Origin: JAAZNF01 sp964561025
Lineage (GTDB): Bacteria; Myxococcota; B64-G9
Direction: 5' to 3'
NCBI GenBank assembly: GCA_964561025.1
Contig: CAZLNM010000001.1
Location: 1-64,000, forward strand
DNA length: 64,000 nt
Shown: positions 44,912 through 53,377 of the stretch, piece by piece
How the letters are laid out: the number at the start of each line of letters is the position of its first letter
Position numbering within the stretch: the stretch's first letter is position 1
The notes under the pieces: model-generated
What the model was told of the DNA's origin: nothing
Databases searched by the model: none
What the model saw: the letters and a program-made list of their open reading frames with translations, nothing else
Made by a program: the position numbers and the translations under genes

Positions 44912-45913
44912 TCAGCCGTTCTCTGCGCCTTTCCTTGGCAGCAGTCTTCTTCTGGTTTTTTTTCGAGCCCGTCCTTGTTGGCAGGACAGCCCGCCGTCTT
45001 TTTGCTCTTCGAAAGACGAGCGCAGCCAGCGGGCCAGGCGCAGGACGGCGAGTTCTTTCGCCTTGGCTTCGACGTCGACCGTCATGCGCCGGCCCACCCA
45101 GCTCGCGGGCACGTCGCACGGTCGGATGAAATCCGCGTGCCGCCGTGAGTCGGGACCGCGCCAGCCGCCCAAGGGCGACGAGATGTGGGCCCAGGGCTCG
45201 CGCCCGCGCCAGGTACGGGCGCAGGCCTCGGTGGCCTCCTCGACAGACAGGCCGTCCGGGTGACAGCGGTGATGGTGCACGTCATACACCAGGGGAATTC
45301 CCTCCGCGAGGCAGAGGGGGAGAAGGTCATGGACGGTGTAGACGCGGTCGTCGTTTTCGAGCGCGATCCTGCCACGGGCGCGCGGGCTGAGAAGAGCCAG
45401 GTTGCGTCGCAGCCGCTCGAGCGCCGCCATCTTTCCCCCTTGGGCGCCGCCGCCGTGCAAGGTGATCACCTCGGCGCCGACGAGTTCGGCAAGAGAAGCC
45501 TGGTGCTCCAGCTCCGCGAGCGAGGAATGCACGACGCCATCATGCAACGACCCCGGGACGACGAACTGGTCGGGGTGGAAAGAAAGCCGCATGCCGGCCG
45601 CGCGCGCCTTTTTCCCGGCGTCGACGAAAGTCCGCCGGATCTCACCCGAGCGTTCGAGATCATCGAGCCGGTAGCCCACCCGGGGATGGGTCGCCAAGGG
45701 AAGGATTTCGCTGTTGATGCGAAAAGCCCCGACGCGGTGGGCGATGCACCATTCGATCGCTCGAAAAAGAGCCCGGGCGTTGTCCGCGGCGATCTCTCGC
45801 AAAAACTCGCGCCGCGCAGGCAAGGCCAGGCCGGCCACGCGGCGGGCCGTCGTCCGGCGAAAATGAACCGGCTCTTTTGCGAAGGTGCAGCACAACCCCA
45901 ACCGCGGCCACAC
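44912..45913 (-). CDS. uvsE: UV damage endonuclease UvsE
   Basis: Nicks DNA 5' of UV photoproducts. The 333-residue protein has a TIM-barrel UvdE pattern: RLGLCCTF at the start, FRINSEILPLATHP, RLSFHPDQFVVPGS, ITLHGGGAQGGK, IALENDDRVY, LVYDVHHHRCHPDG and HISSPLGGW, with the expected metal-binding His, Glu and Asp. I pick the GTG at 45913 because the family N-terminus begins there. A longer frame reaching 46099 covers the operator-like repeats. The C-terminal tail is very basic. The upstream region has repeated TCCGGA motifs that may control it. Confidence 0.85.
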   Translation of the reverse strand: MWPRLGLCCTFAKEPVHFRRTTARRVAGLALPARREFLREIAADNARALFRAIEWCIAHRVGAFRINSEILPLATHPRVGYRLDDLERSGEIRRTFVDAGKKARAAGMRLSFHPDQFVVPGSLHDGVVHSSLAELEHQASLAELVGAEVITLHGGGAQGGKMAALERLRRNLALLSPRARGRIALENDDRVYTVHDLLPLCLAEGIPLVYDVHHHRCHPDGLSVEEATEACARTWRGREPWAHISSPLGGWRGPDSRRHADFIRPCDVPASWVGRRMTVDVEAKAKELAVLRLARWLRSSFEEQKDGGLSCQQGRARKKTRRRLLPRKGAENG

Positions 45914-46236
45914 GCCGCTCGAACGATCGTGCTGGCATCTTACGCGTCGCCTCAAACCTCGCCTCCTCTCCGGAACAGTCCGGCTGCGACCTCCGGAATA
46001 TCCGGAATATAATGATGTCGCGCCACCCGACAACGCTTTTGCTGAATTCTCTGCTTTGTCTCGGAGGTTTTCTCGAAGATTTTTGCTGGCAGAGGTCATT
46101 CTGATTGTATTTCAATCAGTTATCTGGTGCCAGGCACCCCGGTTTCCGCCAGTTCCGCCGGTTTCGGGAACCCCGGTTTCGGCACTCAGTTTCAACTTGC
46201 ACAGGATCCACCGCATGGGTAGCCTGGATTCTGGAC
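45914..46236. promoter_or_regulatory. Intergenic region with TCCGGA repeats, hairpin and REP-like palindrome
   Basis: This divergent region between uvsE and the glycosidase-like gene holds TCCGGA at 45969, 45992 and 46001 (and TCCGGC at 45979), spaced about 9 to 13 bases. It also has a hairpin CTGATTG-TATTT-CAATCAG (46101-46119) and the palindrome GGTGCC-A-GGCACC (46126-46138). The first set could be an operator. The palindrome looks like a REP-type element. Confidence 0.5.
46126..46138. repeat. REP-like palindrome GGTGCCAGGCACC
   Basis: A perfect 6-bp inverted repeat around a single A. Related motifs occur near 47231 and 49047. Such palindromes accompany REP-associated tyrosine transposases in many genomes, but no such gene is in this window. 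Confidence 0.6.
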
Positions 46237-47115
46237 ATGCTCTACAGGTTTTCGATGGTTCTGGTTCTTCTACTCTCCGGGCCGCCGCCTGGCGCGGCCC
46301 AGACGAGCGCTGCAAAACCGCCGGAGTGGCGAGTCCTCCAACCCGGCCTCGAATACACCCGCCTGAAACTCGATGCTCCGACCAAGGGTGCCACCTTCGA
46401 CCTGCACGTGGTGCGCATCGACCCTCGAGTGGCGCGGCTGCGGGCCGTGCTGGCCTCGGAGCTCGACGGCCAGAAACGCACGGCCGTCCGCTGGGCCAAG
46501 GAGCATGACCTCGCGGTGACTACCAACCTGGGGATGTTCAACCTCGAGAACCATGCAGAGCACACGGGCTTCCTGCGCCACGGCGAGCACACCAACAGCG
46601 CGCGCTGGGTGAAGGACTACCAGTCGGTGCTGGCCTTCGATCCGCGGGACGAAAAGCAACCGCCGGCGGTGGTGCTCGACCTCGATGCGCCGGGGGCCAG
46701 GGAGCGGCTGGACGGGTACCGGACCGTGGTGCAGAACCTGCGCCTCATCAAGGGACCGGGCCGGAGCGTGTGGAGGGACAACCGGCGCAAGTGGAGCGAG
46801 GTGCTGCTCGCCGACGACGAGGCGGGCCGCATCCTGCTCGTGTTCTCGCGCACGCCGGTCTCCATGCCGGAGCTGAACCGGATGCTGCTGGCATCATCGC
46901 TCGGGATCCAGCGCGCCATGCACCTGGAAGGCGGGCCCGAGGCCAGCCTGTCGATACACGCCGGCGGCCTAGAGCTCGATCTTTGCGGAAGCTACGAGTC
47001 CGGCTTCTTCGAGAACGACAGCAACGCAAGGCAGTGGCCCATCCCCAACGTGCTCGGGGTCGAGCGCGTCCGGCCCGCGGAAAACCCTTCGGCTCCCGCT
47101 CCCTCGTCCCAATAA
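46237..47115 (+). CDS. Exported phosphodiester glycosidase-like protein
   Basis: A 292-residue exported protein resembling the NAGPA/DUF2233 phosphodiester glycosidase family. Start at 46237 (MLYRFSMVLVLLLSGPPPGAAQ) gives a clean signal peptide. The longer upstream frame crosses a REP-like palindrome and is rejected, and an ATG at 46255 is also possible. Conserved-looking segments are RTAVRWAKEHDLAVTTNLGMFN, the LIKGPGRSVW loop, and QRAMHLEGGPEASLSI with Gly-Gly. Eukaryotic members remove GlcNAc from phosphodiesters; bacterial roles are unclear. I place it by pattern only. Confidence 0.65.
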   Translation: MLYRFSMVLVLLLSGPPPGAAQTSAAKPPEWRVLQPGLEYTRLKLDAPTKGATFDLHVVRIDPRVARLRAVLASELDGQKRTAVRWAKEHDLAVTTNLGMFNLENHAEHTGFLRHGEHTNSARWVKDYQSVLAFDPRDEKQPPAVVLDLDAPGARERLDGYRTVVQNLRLIKGPGRSVWRDNRRKWSEVLLADDEAGRILLVFSRTPVSMPELNRMLLASSLGIQRAMHLEGGPEASLSIHAGGLELDLCGSYESGFFENDSNARQWPIPNVLGVERVRPAENPSAPAPSSQ

Positions 47116-47218
47116 TCCCCGCCCGAACACTGACAACCCCTGACCGCTGAAAGGTGGCGAGAAACACAATCCCAAAATCCCCCCGCCAGGATATTCGCAC
47201 TCTAACGGTTTGATAAAA

Positions 47219-47243
47219 AATAAATTTATTGGGGACAGGCCCC
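47219..47243. repeat. REP-like element with AATAAATTTATT and GGGGACAGGCCCC
   Basis: A perfect 12-base A/T palindrome (47219-47230) is followed directly by GGGGACAGGCCCC (47231-47243), an interrupted inverted repeat. This lies in the gap before the hydrolase gene. The two motifs form a recognisable unit, but no matching gene is in the window. Confidence 0.5.
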
Positions 47244-47334
47244 TGGTTTCCCTTCTGGAAATTCAGGGGGCTTGCCCTCTTGCCGAGATCTTTTTCGGGG
47301 GTAGGTTTTTCAGGTCCTTTCACCTTGTCGGCCA

Positions 47335-48243
47335 GTGATTGCACCCAGGGCCTGGGTCTGGTACACACCGTTCGTGCCGGAATCCGCCCCGAGCCCGACC
47401 GTTCGCCGCGCGCGCTGGCCGCTTCCGCTCCGGGCGGCGCGAAGCATCGTCATCGCCCTGGTGCTCTTCATGGGACTTCTTTACCTCCTCCAGAACAAGC
47501 TCATCTTCCACCCCGAATCCGAGCTGCTGGAGCCGGCGTACTTCGGGATGGCGGGCGTCGAGGAGGTGTCCTATCCCGCCGAGGACGGGGTGCGCCTTAC
47601 AAGCTGGTTCTCGCCTCCCCGGCCCAACGGACCAACCATCATCTTCTTCCACGGCAACGCCGGCAACCTCTCCCATCGCGGCGGCCGCATGAAGGAGGCG
47701 CAGGAAGCGGGGCTGGGGATGTTGCTCGCCGGCTACCGCGGGTACGGCAAGAGCGAGGGCTCGCCGGACGAGGAAGGGTTGTACCGGGACGCCCGGGCGG
47801 CGCTTTCTCACCTTCGCGCGCGGCCCGAGGTGGACATGAACAAGCTCGTCTACTTCGGCGAGTCGCTGGGATGCGCGATCGCGCTGGATCTCGCCGTCAC
47901 GGATCCATCCGCGGCGATGATCCTGGAGGCGCCGTTTTCCAGCATGCGCGAGGAGGCCGCGGCGGTGTTCCCCTGGCTGCCCACCTCGCTCCTATTGCGC
48001 TCGCGCTTCGAGAACGAAAAAAAGGCAGCCCGGGTCCGCTCCCCGGCGCTGGTAATTCACGGGCGGCGCGACGAGGTGGTGCCCTTCGAACTGGGCAAGA
48101 AGGTCTTCGCCGCCCTGGCCGGCGACAAGCGCTTTTATGAGCTCGACTGTCACCACAACGACATCCTGGAAGCGGGCGGTGACGATTACCGGGATGCCTG
48201 GACAAGATTCGTGCGCGAGGCGGCGAATGACGGGCGATTCTGA
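47335..48243 (+). CDS. Membrane-anchored alpha/beta hydrolase
   Basis: A 302-residue alpha/beta hydrolase with one N-terminal membrane segment (RSIVIALVLFMGLLYLLQNKLIFHP). The core shows the oxyanion motif FFHGNAGN, the nucleophile in FGESLG, an Asp in HGRRDEVVPF and a His in DCHHNDIL. The pattern resembles the BEM46/ABHD13 group, and the substrate is unknown. The start is uncertain: a GTG at 47335 is listed and a later GTG at 47374 is possible, neither with a good ribosome site. It overlaps ubiE/menG by 17 bp. Confidence 0.85.
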   Translation: MIAPRAWVWYTPFVPESAPSPTVRRARWPLPLRAARSIVIALVLFMGLLYLLQNKLIFHPESELLEPAYFGMAGVEEVSYPAEDGVRLTSWFSPPRPNGPTIIFFHGNAGNLSHRGGRMKEAQEAGLGMLLAGYRGYGKSEGSPDEEGLYRDARAALSHLRARPEVDMNKLVYFGESLGCAIALDLAVTDPSAAMILEAPFSSMREEAAAVFPWLPTSLLLRSRFENEKKAARVRSPALVIHGRRDEVVPFELGKKVFAALAGDKRFYELDCHHNDILEAGGDDYRDAWTRFVREAANDGRF

Positions 48244-48940
48244 AAACCCGATCCGGCAAATGTTCTGCGAGGTGGCGCCCACCTACGACCGGCTGAACCG
48301 GCTGCTCACGCTCGGGATCGATCGCCGCTGGCGCAGGCTGCTGGCCCGCAAGATCCTGGCCGGCTCCCCGGGACGCGTCCTCGATCTTTGCACCGGGACC
48401 GGGGATCTGGCCCTGGAGCTCGCGCGCCTCGCCGGACCCGAGGTGGAGATCGTGGCCGCCGACTTCTGCCCGGACATGTTGGAGCGCGCCCGAAAGAAGG
48501 CCTGGCGGCGCAAGCTCGGCGACCGAATCACCTTCATCCAGGCCGACGCGGCTGCTCTCCCCTTCCCCGACGGGCACTTCGATGCGGTGGGCCTGGCGTT
48601 CGGTTTTCGCAACCTTGTCTATCAGAACCCATCCTCGGCCCAGCACCTCTCGGAGATCCGCCGAGTCTGCGCTCATGGCGGGCGCCTCGGGGTCGTCGAG
48701 ACCAGCCAGCCCCGCTCCCGCGCCTGGCGATTTTTTGTTCACGCGTATTTGCGCCTGTGGGCCACGCCCCTGGGGAGCGCCGTAAGCAAGACCCCCGCCT
48801 CCTACGACTACCTGGGCCGCTCGGCGCGCGAGTTCCTCGATCCTGAAACCGCCGCCAGATCGCTGGAGGCCGCCGGCTTTTGCGCGGTCGAGATCCGGCC
48901 GCTGCTCGGGGGAGTGGCCTGTATCCACCTGGCCCGCTGA
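48227..48940 (+). CDS. ubiE: Demethylmenaquinone/ubiquinone methyltransferase
   Basis: SAM-dependent C-methyltransferase for menaquinone or ubiquinone. The 237 residues have the family motifs YDRLNRLLTLGIDRRWRR, SAM motif I VLDLCTGTGDLALEL, FCPDMLERAR and YDYLGRSAREF. The start at 48227 is near GAGG and inside the end of the hydrolase gene, so coupling is likely. Whether the quinone is menaquinone or ubiquinone cannot be told from the sequence. Menaquinone (menG) is likely in this lineage. The 3' end is followed by an A/T-rich stretch. Confidence 0.92.
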   Translation: MTGDSENPIRQMFCEVAPTYDRLNRLLTLGIDRRWRRLLARKILAGSPGRVLDLCTGTGDLALELARLAGPEVEIVAADFCPDMLERARKKAWRRKLGDRITFIQADAAALPFPDGHFDAVGLAFGFRNLVYQNPSSAQHLSEIRRVCAHGGRLGVVETSQPRSRAWRFFVHAYLRLWATPLGSAVSKTPASYDYLGRSAREFLDPETAARSLEAAGFCAVEIRPLLGGVACIHLAR

Positions 48941-49046
48941 GACGAGCTCCATCCCAGCCCGCCAGCTTGTCAAATGCTGACGGTGGCAAAAACCCTGATT
49001 GTCATATTTTGTTATTATTTGTTATTTTTTTCTTGAATTCCCCTAA

Positions 49047-49060
49047 GGCACCTGGCACCT
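49047..49060. repeat. REP-like element GGCACCTGGCACCT
   Basis: GGCACCT occurs twice in a row, sharing its half site with the palindrome at 46126. It lies in an A/T-rich gap, immediately before the regulator gene. No transposase is adjacent. Confidence 0.45.
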
Positions 49061-49068
49061 ATATATCT

Positions 49069-49941
49069 GTGGCGGACAAGCCGACATACCTCACGGCCGC
49101 CGAGGCGGCCCGTCTCCTGCGTATCAACCCCAAAAAGATCTATGTCCTAGCTAGTAAGGGCGAGGTCCCCGCCACCCGCCTGGGTGGGAAATGGCTCTTT
49201 CGCCGGGAGTTGCTCGAGGAGTGTCTGGACGGCCACACCCGCCGTCCCGCGAACATGCGGCTGTTAGATTTACTCGACTCGGTGATCATCATCCAGGGCA
49301 GCGACGACTGGCTCCTGGATCGGGCCTTGCAGGCCCTGCGGACAGACCTGCCCGTCGATTGGGTCGCCGCCCGCGTCGGCAGCCGCGCCGGGTTGGAGGC
49401 GCTGAACCGGAGCCGTGCCCACCTGGCCTGTTTCCACCTTCCCGACCCGCAGCCGCTTCTCGCAGCGCTCCAGCCGGTACAGCGGATAGAGCTCTTTTCC
49501 CGGGAGCAGGGGCTGCTGATACCGAAAGATCGAAGAAGGCGAATACGCTCTCTGAGAGACGCTGTGCGGCACCGGCTACGTGTCGCCATGCGCCAACCCG
49601 GGTCCGGAACCCACGCGCTCCTCGAACGTCGGGTCCGCGCCGAGGGGCTCCAGATGACCGACCTCCGTCCCGTCGGCCCGTTCCATTCCCACCTGGAAAC
49701 GGCGCTGGCGGTGGCCCAAGGTCGAGCCGACTGCGGCATCGGCATCCGAGTCGCCGCCGAGCTCTGCAACCTGTCGTTCGAACCCCTCGAGCGGGAGCGC
49801 TTCTGCCTGGCCGTACCTGGCGCTCATTTCTCCCATCCTCATCTGGCAACTTTTCTGGAGCAGCTGCTGGATTGGTTCACGAGTCAGCACGGTGCGACAC
49901 CGGGGTACTCCTTTACCGATACGGGCAAGTTGGTCGCCTGA
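49069..49941 (+). CDS. Helix-turn-helix regulator with periplasmic-binding-like domain
   Basis: A 290-residue protein. The N-terminus is an excisionase-type helix-turn-helix (YLTAAEAARLLRINPKKIYVLASKGEVPATRLGGKWLFRR). The rest resembles the PBP_like substrate-binding domain found in HTH regulators that sense molybdate or other oxyanions (VAMRQPGSGTHALLERR, ETALAVAQGRADCGIGIRVAAE). The GTG at 49069 is used because the helix-turn-helix begins 7-8 residues later. It has no ribosome site and is close after a REP-like motif. The next two genes, a diheme lipoprotein and a porin, follow on the same strand and may be its targets. Confidence 0.8.
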   Translation: MADKPTYLTAAEAARLLRINPKKIYVLASKGEVPATRLGGKWLFRRELLEECLDGHTRRPANMRLLDLLDSVIIIQGSDDWLLDRALQALRTDLPVDWVAARVGSRAGLEALNRSRAHLACFHLPDPQPLLAALQPVQRIELFSREQGLLIPKDRRRRIRSLRDAVRHRLRVAMRQPGSGTHALLERRVRAEGLQMTDLRPVGPFHSHLETALAVAQGRADCGIGIRVAAELCNLSFEPLERERFCLAVPGAHFSHPHLATFLEQLLDWFTSQHGATPGYSFTDTGKLVA

Positions 49942-49965
49942 GGCAATTTAGAACGGAGGTCAATC

Positions 49966-51177
49966 ATGCCAAAGACTCGTCTTTCAATCCTTGCGTTCTA
50001 CCTGGGTCCCCTGATCGCGCTGATCGGCTGCGGCGGGGGTTCGGAGAACGTCGTTTCCTCACGAGCCTATAAAGGCCACGAGAACGACCTCGACATGAAC
50101 GCCTTCGTCAACGCCTTCAAGAAGACGCTGGGAACTCGCCTGGACGACTGCCAGACCTGCCACACCGGCTTCGTTTTCACCGCCGGCAGCGGCACCAGCC
50201 AGAAGACGGTCAACAAGAATGCCTGCGACTACTGCCACCTCATCCAGCACCCGGACGCCAACGGCTTCAACGAGCCTCAACCTACCCATTACGCCGACAC
50301 CCTGAACCCCTTCGGCAAGGACTACGCAGCGGCAGGCCGTAGCCAGGATGCGTTCAGCAGCATCAAGAGCAAAGACAGCGACGGCGACGGCTTCGACAAC
50401 CAGACCGAGATCGCCGACCTCAAATACCCGGGCGACGCCTCTTCCAAGCCGGGCCAGAAGAACCCCACCGTCCGGACCTTCTCCATGGAACAAATCAAGG
50501 CCCTGCCAGCGCACGAGGAATTCTTGCTGGCCAACGCCAGCAAGCAGCAGTACGACTTCTACGCCAGCTACCGGGGCGTAAGGATCAAGGACCTGCTGGA
50601 TGCCGCCGGCGTCGACTCGACCGACCCCAACCTGACCGGCATCACGGTCATCGCTCCCGACGGATTCATGAAGGACTTTCTGATCGAAAAGATCAACGCT
50701 CCCTACCCGGCCGGCATCTTCTACGACGGTCTGGATACCGGCACCTTGCCCGATCCGTGCGGCTTCGTACAGTATCCAAACCAGCTACCGGCTGGAGTGG
50801 TGGACGGCCAGCCCATTCCGGGCGAACCATGGCTGATGCTAGCCTACCTGCGAGATGGCCTTCCCCTCGATCCGTCGACCCTCGATCCCACCTCCGGCAA
50901 GATCAACGGGGAAGGCCCGTATCGCATCATCGTGCCCCAGAGCAATCCGGGCGCTCCGGATCGCGGTTCGCAGTATCCCCAGCCCACTTGCGGCGACAGC
51001 TATGACTACGATCAGAGCAAGGACCATAACGCCGGCGACATGGTGCGTGGGGTCATCGCCATCCGCATCAACCCGCTGCCAGCCGGCGTGGAGGACTTCG
51101 ACTCCAAGAACGGTGGCTGGGCATACATCACCAATTCCACTGTGCTTCTATATGGATACGGCATCGAGGAACCGTGA
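49966..51177 (+). CDS. GEGP motif-containing diheme lipoprotein
   Basis: A 403-residue exported lipoprotein (leader ending A-L-I-G-C). Two haem sites are visible: C-Q-T-C-H (about residue 64) and C-D-Y-C-H (about 86). A Ca-binding loop (DSDGDGFDNQTE) follows. The second half resembles the sulfite-oxidase-type molybdopterin fold (RGVRIKDLLDAAGVD) and ends with INGEGPYRIIVPQ, the GEGP motif of a diheme family known from Geobacter-like bacteria. I infer a role in electron transfer at the cell surface or periplasm. GGAGG precedes the ATG by about seven bases. It is 24 bases after the regulator gene. Confidence 0.85.
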   Translation: MPKTRLSILAFYLGPLIALIGCGGGSENVVSSRAYKGHENDLDMNAFVNAFKKTLGTRLDDCQTCHTGFVFTAGSGTSQKTVNKNACDYCHLIQHPDANGFNEPQPTHYADTLNPFGKDYAAAGRSQDAFSSIKSKDSDGDGFDNQTEIADLKYPGDASSKPGQKNPTVRTFSMEQIKALPAHEEFLLANASKQQYDFYASYRGVRIKDLLDAAGVDSTDPNLTGITVIAPDGFMKDFLIEKINAPYPAGIFYDGLDTGTLPDPCGFVQYPNQLPAGVVDGQPIPGEPWLMLAYLRDGLPLDPSTLDPTSGKINGEGPYRIIVPQSNPGAPDRGSQYPQPTCGDSYDYDQSKDHNAGDMVRGVIAIRINPLPAGVEDFDSKNGGWAYITNSTVLLYGYGIEEP

Positions 51178-51178
51178 T

Positions 51179-52381
51179 GTGAACCGCCCCCTCCTCGTCA
51201 TCGCCACCATTTGGCTGTCGCTCTTTGCAGTCTTCCGTCCGGCCGCCTACGAGGTCAGCCCGGAGCTTGAAGTCTTTGGTTACTTCCAGAGCTGGCTGAC
51301 GGTATTCGAACAAATGGAGGACGCCCAGGGCCAGATCCAGCAGCCCAGCGGCGACGAAGCTGTCGATACCACCACCGGCTTTCGCATCCACCGCATACGG
51401 GTAGGCCTGCGCTACGATCTCTTCGACCGGCTTCTGGGAATCGATTTCCAGCTCAAGCTGGAAGAACCCATGCAGGTGCTCGATCTGTTCCTGTCGGTCC
51501 GACCCTGGCCCTTTTTAGAGATCAGGGTCGGGCAGTTCAAGATTCCTTCCTCATGGGAGGTGCTGGAGAAGGATAGCCGGCTGGACTTCCTGGCCCGCAG
51601 CGACCTTTCTTCGGCTCTGGCCGACTACGGCTTGTCACGGACCACCTACGCCTCCTCGCTCTTCTACGGCAACCGCTCGCAGCTTCGCGACCTGGGCCTG
51701 GGATTGAAGTTCGAGGCACATCCTTTCGGACGTCCGCTGCGTCTGTTCGCCATGATGGGCAACGGCCTGGGAGCCAACCTGTTCGTAGGCGGAGTGAGCG
51801 CCAAGGAGTTCATCCTCACCAACGGCGCGCAGTTCTTCTACGGCGCGCGGCTCGAGGTGGAGCCCTGGCCGGGGGTGATCTCCCTGGGGGCCCACGCCAG
51901 CTACAACCGCCACGATAATCTGCTGTTTAAGAGTGGCCGAGCGGTGATGGACCTCGACCGGCTCACCGGCTCGGCCGATCTGGCATTTCGCCTCGAAGCG
52001 CTCGGTTTGCGCCTGCACCTGGTGTACGGGGCGGGGGCCATCCTGGAAGACTGGGACGACAACGCAAAGGACGACTATGTGTTCGACGGCTGGGAGGCGC
52101 GGCTGATGTGGCGGTTCGAGCGGCTCTTGGAGCAGCTGCTCGCCCGAGACTGTTTCGGCCGGCATGGCTTGGAGCTGGGCGTGCGCTTCGAGCAGTACAA
52201 CGCGCGCTCCGACGAGGTAGGCCCCTTTTCCCACCTGGAGACTTGGACTTTCGGCCTGACCTACTCGTTTGACAAATTCCTCCGGCTCCAGCTCAACGGC
52301 ATCCTACGCCGGAGAGCCAAGATCTACTTTCCCGACCTGGATGACAACGGCGTGCTCCTGGGAATCCAGGTAGAACTCTGA
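51179..52381 (+). CDS. OprP-type outer-membrane porin-like protein
   Basis: A 400-residue exported beta-barrel protein. A GTG at 51179 is chosen for GAGGA eight bases before it and a signal peptide (NRPLLVIATIWLSLFAVFRPAA). An ATG at 51152 is possible but overlaps the diheme gene. The segment EIRVGQFKIPSSWEVLEKDSRLDFLARSD is like the OprP/OprO (Porin_O_P) family. Alternating strands run to a C-terminal LGIQVEL. The mature start (YEVSPELEVFGYFQSW) is typical. It follows the diheme lipoprotein with one base between, which suggests one operon. Confidence 0.82.
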   Translation: MNRPLLVIATIWLSLFAVFRPAAYEVSPELEVFGYFQSWLTVFEQMEDAQGQIQQPSGDEAVDTTTGFRIHRIRVGLRYDLFDRLLGIDFQLKLEEPMQVLDLFLSVRPWPFLEIRVGQFKIPSSWEVLEKDSRLDFLARSDLSSALADYGLSRTTYASSLFYGNRSQLRDLGLGLKFEAHPFGRPLRLFAMMGNGLGANLFVGGVSAKEFILTNGAQFFYGARLEVEPWPGVISLGAHASYNRHDNLLFKSGRAVMDLDRLTGSADLAFRLEALGLRLHLVYGAGAILEDWDDNAKDDYVFDGWEARLMWRFERLLEQLLARDCFGRHGLELGVRFEQYNARSDEVGPFSHLETWTFGLTYSFDKFLRLQLNGILRRRAKIYFPDLDDNGVLLGIQVEL

Positions 52382-52476
52382 CCCGCCGTCGAAATCTGGC
52401 GCGAACGAGGGCCCGCAGAATTGCTCCCGACGTAGACCACCGCGCAGTTGCATCGGCGGCGGGCGCGGGATACATT

Positions 52477-52491
52477 TGACACGGCTTGTCA
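52477..52491. promoter_or_regulatory. Inverted repeat TGACA-CGGCT-TGTCA upstream of TPR gene
   Basis: A perfect 5-bp inverted repeat with a five-base centre overlaps TTGACA and lies about 16 bases before the ATG at 52508. It could be an operator or -35 region. Evidence is pattern only. Confidence 0.3.
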
Positions 52492-52507
52492 TGAAAGGGA
52501 GGCACGC

Positions 52508-53353
52508 ATGCGCGCATTCGTCTTTCTTTTCGCCGCGCTGATACCCGCAGCCGTCTTGGCCCAAGCCGCTCCACCCGCCCCACCCGCCGAGCCGGCGCCC
52601 CCGCCCGCGCAGCCTGCGGCCGCGCCCGCCGAACCTCCCGCCCCGGAGACATCCGAGGCCAAGGTGGCCCGGCTCATCAGCGAGGGCGACGCGCTCTACC
52701 GCGAGCGCTTCCGCACCACCACGTGGCACGAGTGCCTGGCCCGCTACCAGGAGGCCCAGCGCCTCGATCCGAAGAACTTCGAGGCCCTGTGGCGTCTTGC
52801 GCGCCAGTACTTCTTCCTGGCCGAGCGGTCGAACGACGACGATCGCAAGCAGGAGCTCGGCATGCGTGGCTACGAGTGGGGCCAGAAGGCCATCGCCGCC
52901 TCGCCGCTGCGGATCGAGGGGCACTACTTCTCCGGCATCGCGCTGGGCCAGTACGCGCTCGGCATCTCGGTGGTGAAGGCCCTGGTGAAGGGCATCGACG
53001 GGGACTACACCCGGGCCATCGGCGCGGCGCTCAAGATCGATCGCGCCTACGACCTGGGCGGGCCGCTCATCGCCATGGGCCGCTACTACTTCAACCTTCC
53101 CTGGCCCAAGTACGACGGCGAGAAGTCCATCCAGTTTCTCAAGGAGGCCATCCAGAAGGGCGACAAGCTGCGCGCGCACTTCTACCTGGCCGAGACCTAC
53201 CTGGAAGAGGAGCAATACGCCGACGCGCTGCGCGAGGTGGAGGTGGTGCTCTCGCGCAAGCTCTCGCCCGGCCAGGGGGACTACGCCGACGACCTGTGGT
53301 TCCAGCAGCAGGCCCCGGCGCTCAAGAAGAAGATCCAGGAGGAGATGGACTGA
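52508..53353 (+). CDS. Exported TPR protein, TatT-like
   Basis: A 281-residue exported protein. The ATG at 52508 has GGGAGG upstream and begins a signal peptide (RAFVFLFAALIPAAVLAQAA). An Ala/Pro-rich segment is followed by TPR-like helices (CLARYQEAQRLDPKNFEALWRLARQYFFLAE, then YEWGQKAIAASPLRIEGHYFSGIALGQYALGIS). The pattern resembles the TatT component of TRAP-type transporters described in spirochaetes, but no TRAP gene is near, so this is only a guess. It is transcribed with the acyl-CoA ligase gene, 24 bases apart. Confidence 0.72.
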   Translation: MRAFVFLFAALIPAAVLAQAAPPAPPAEPAPPPAQPAAAPAEPPAPETSEAKVARLISEGDALYRERFRTTTWHECLARYQEAQRLDPKNFEALWRLARQYFFLAERSNDDDRKQELGMRGYEWGQKAIAASPLRIEGHYFSGIALGQYALGISVVKALVKGIDGDYTRAIGAALKIDRAYDLGGPLIAMGRYYFNLPWPKYDGEKSIQFLKEAIQKGDKLRAHFYLAETYLEEEQYADALREVEVVLSRKLSPGQGDYADDLWFQQQAPALKKKIQEEMD

Positions 53354-53377
53354 CGGGGGGCGCGGAGGAGATCATCC

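Noticed and set aside
45914..46099. N-terminal extension of UvsE.
   Set aside because: It covers the operator-like TCCGGA array and has no family similarity. The family N-terminus begins at the GTG at 45913.
46105..46236. Longer N-terminus of the glycosidase-like protein starting at 46105.
   Set aside because: It would translate a hairpin and the REP-like palindrome. The signal peptide begins at 46237 or 46255.
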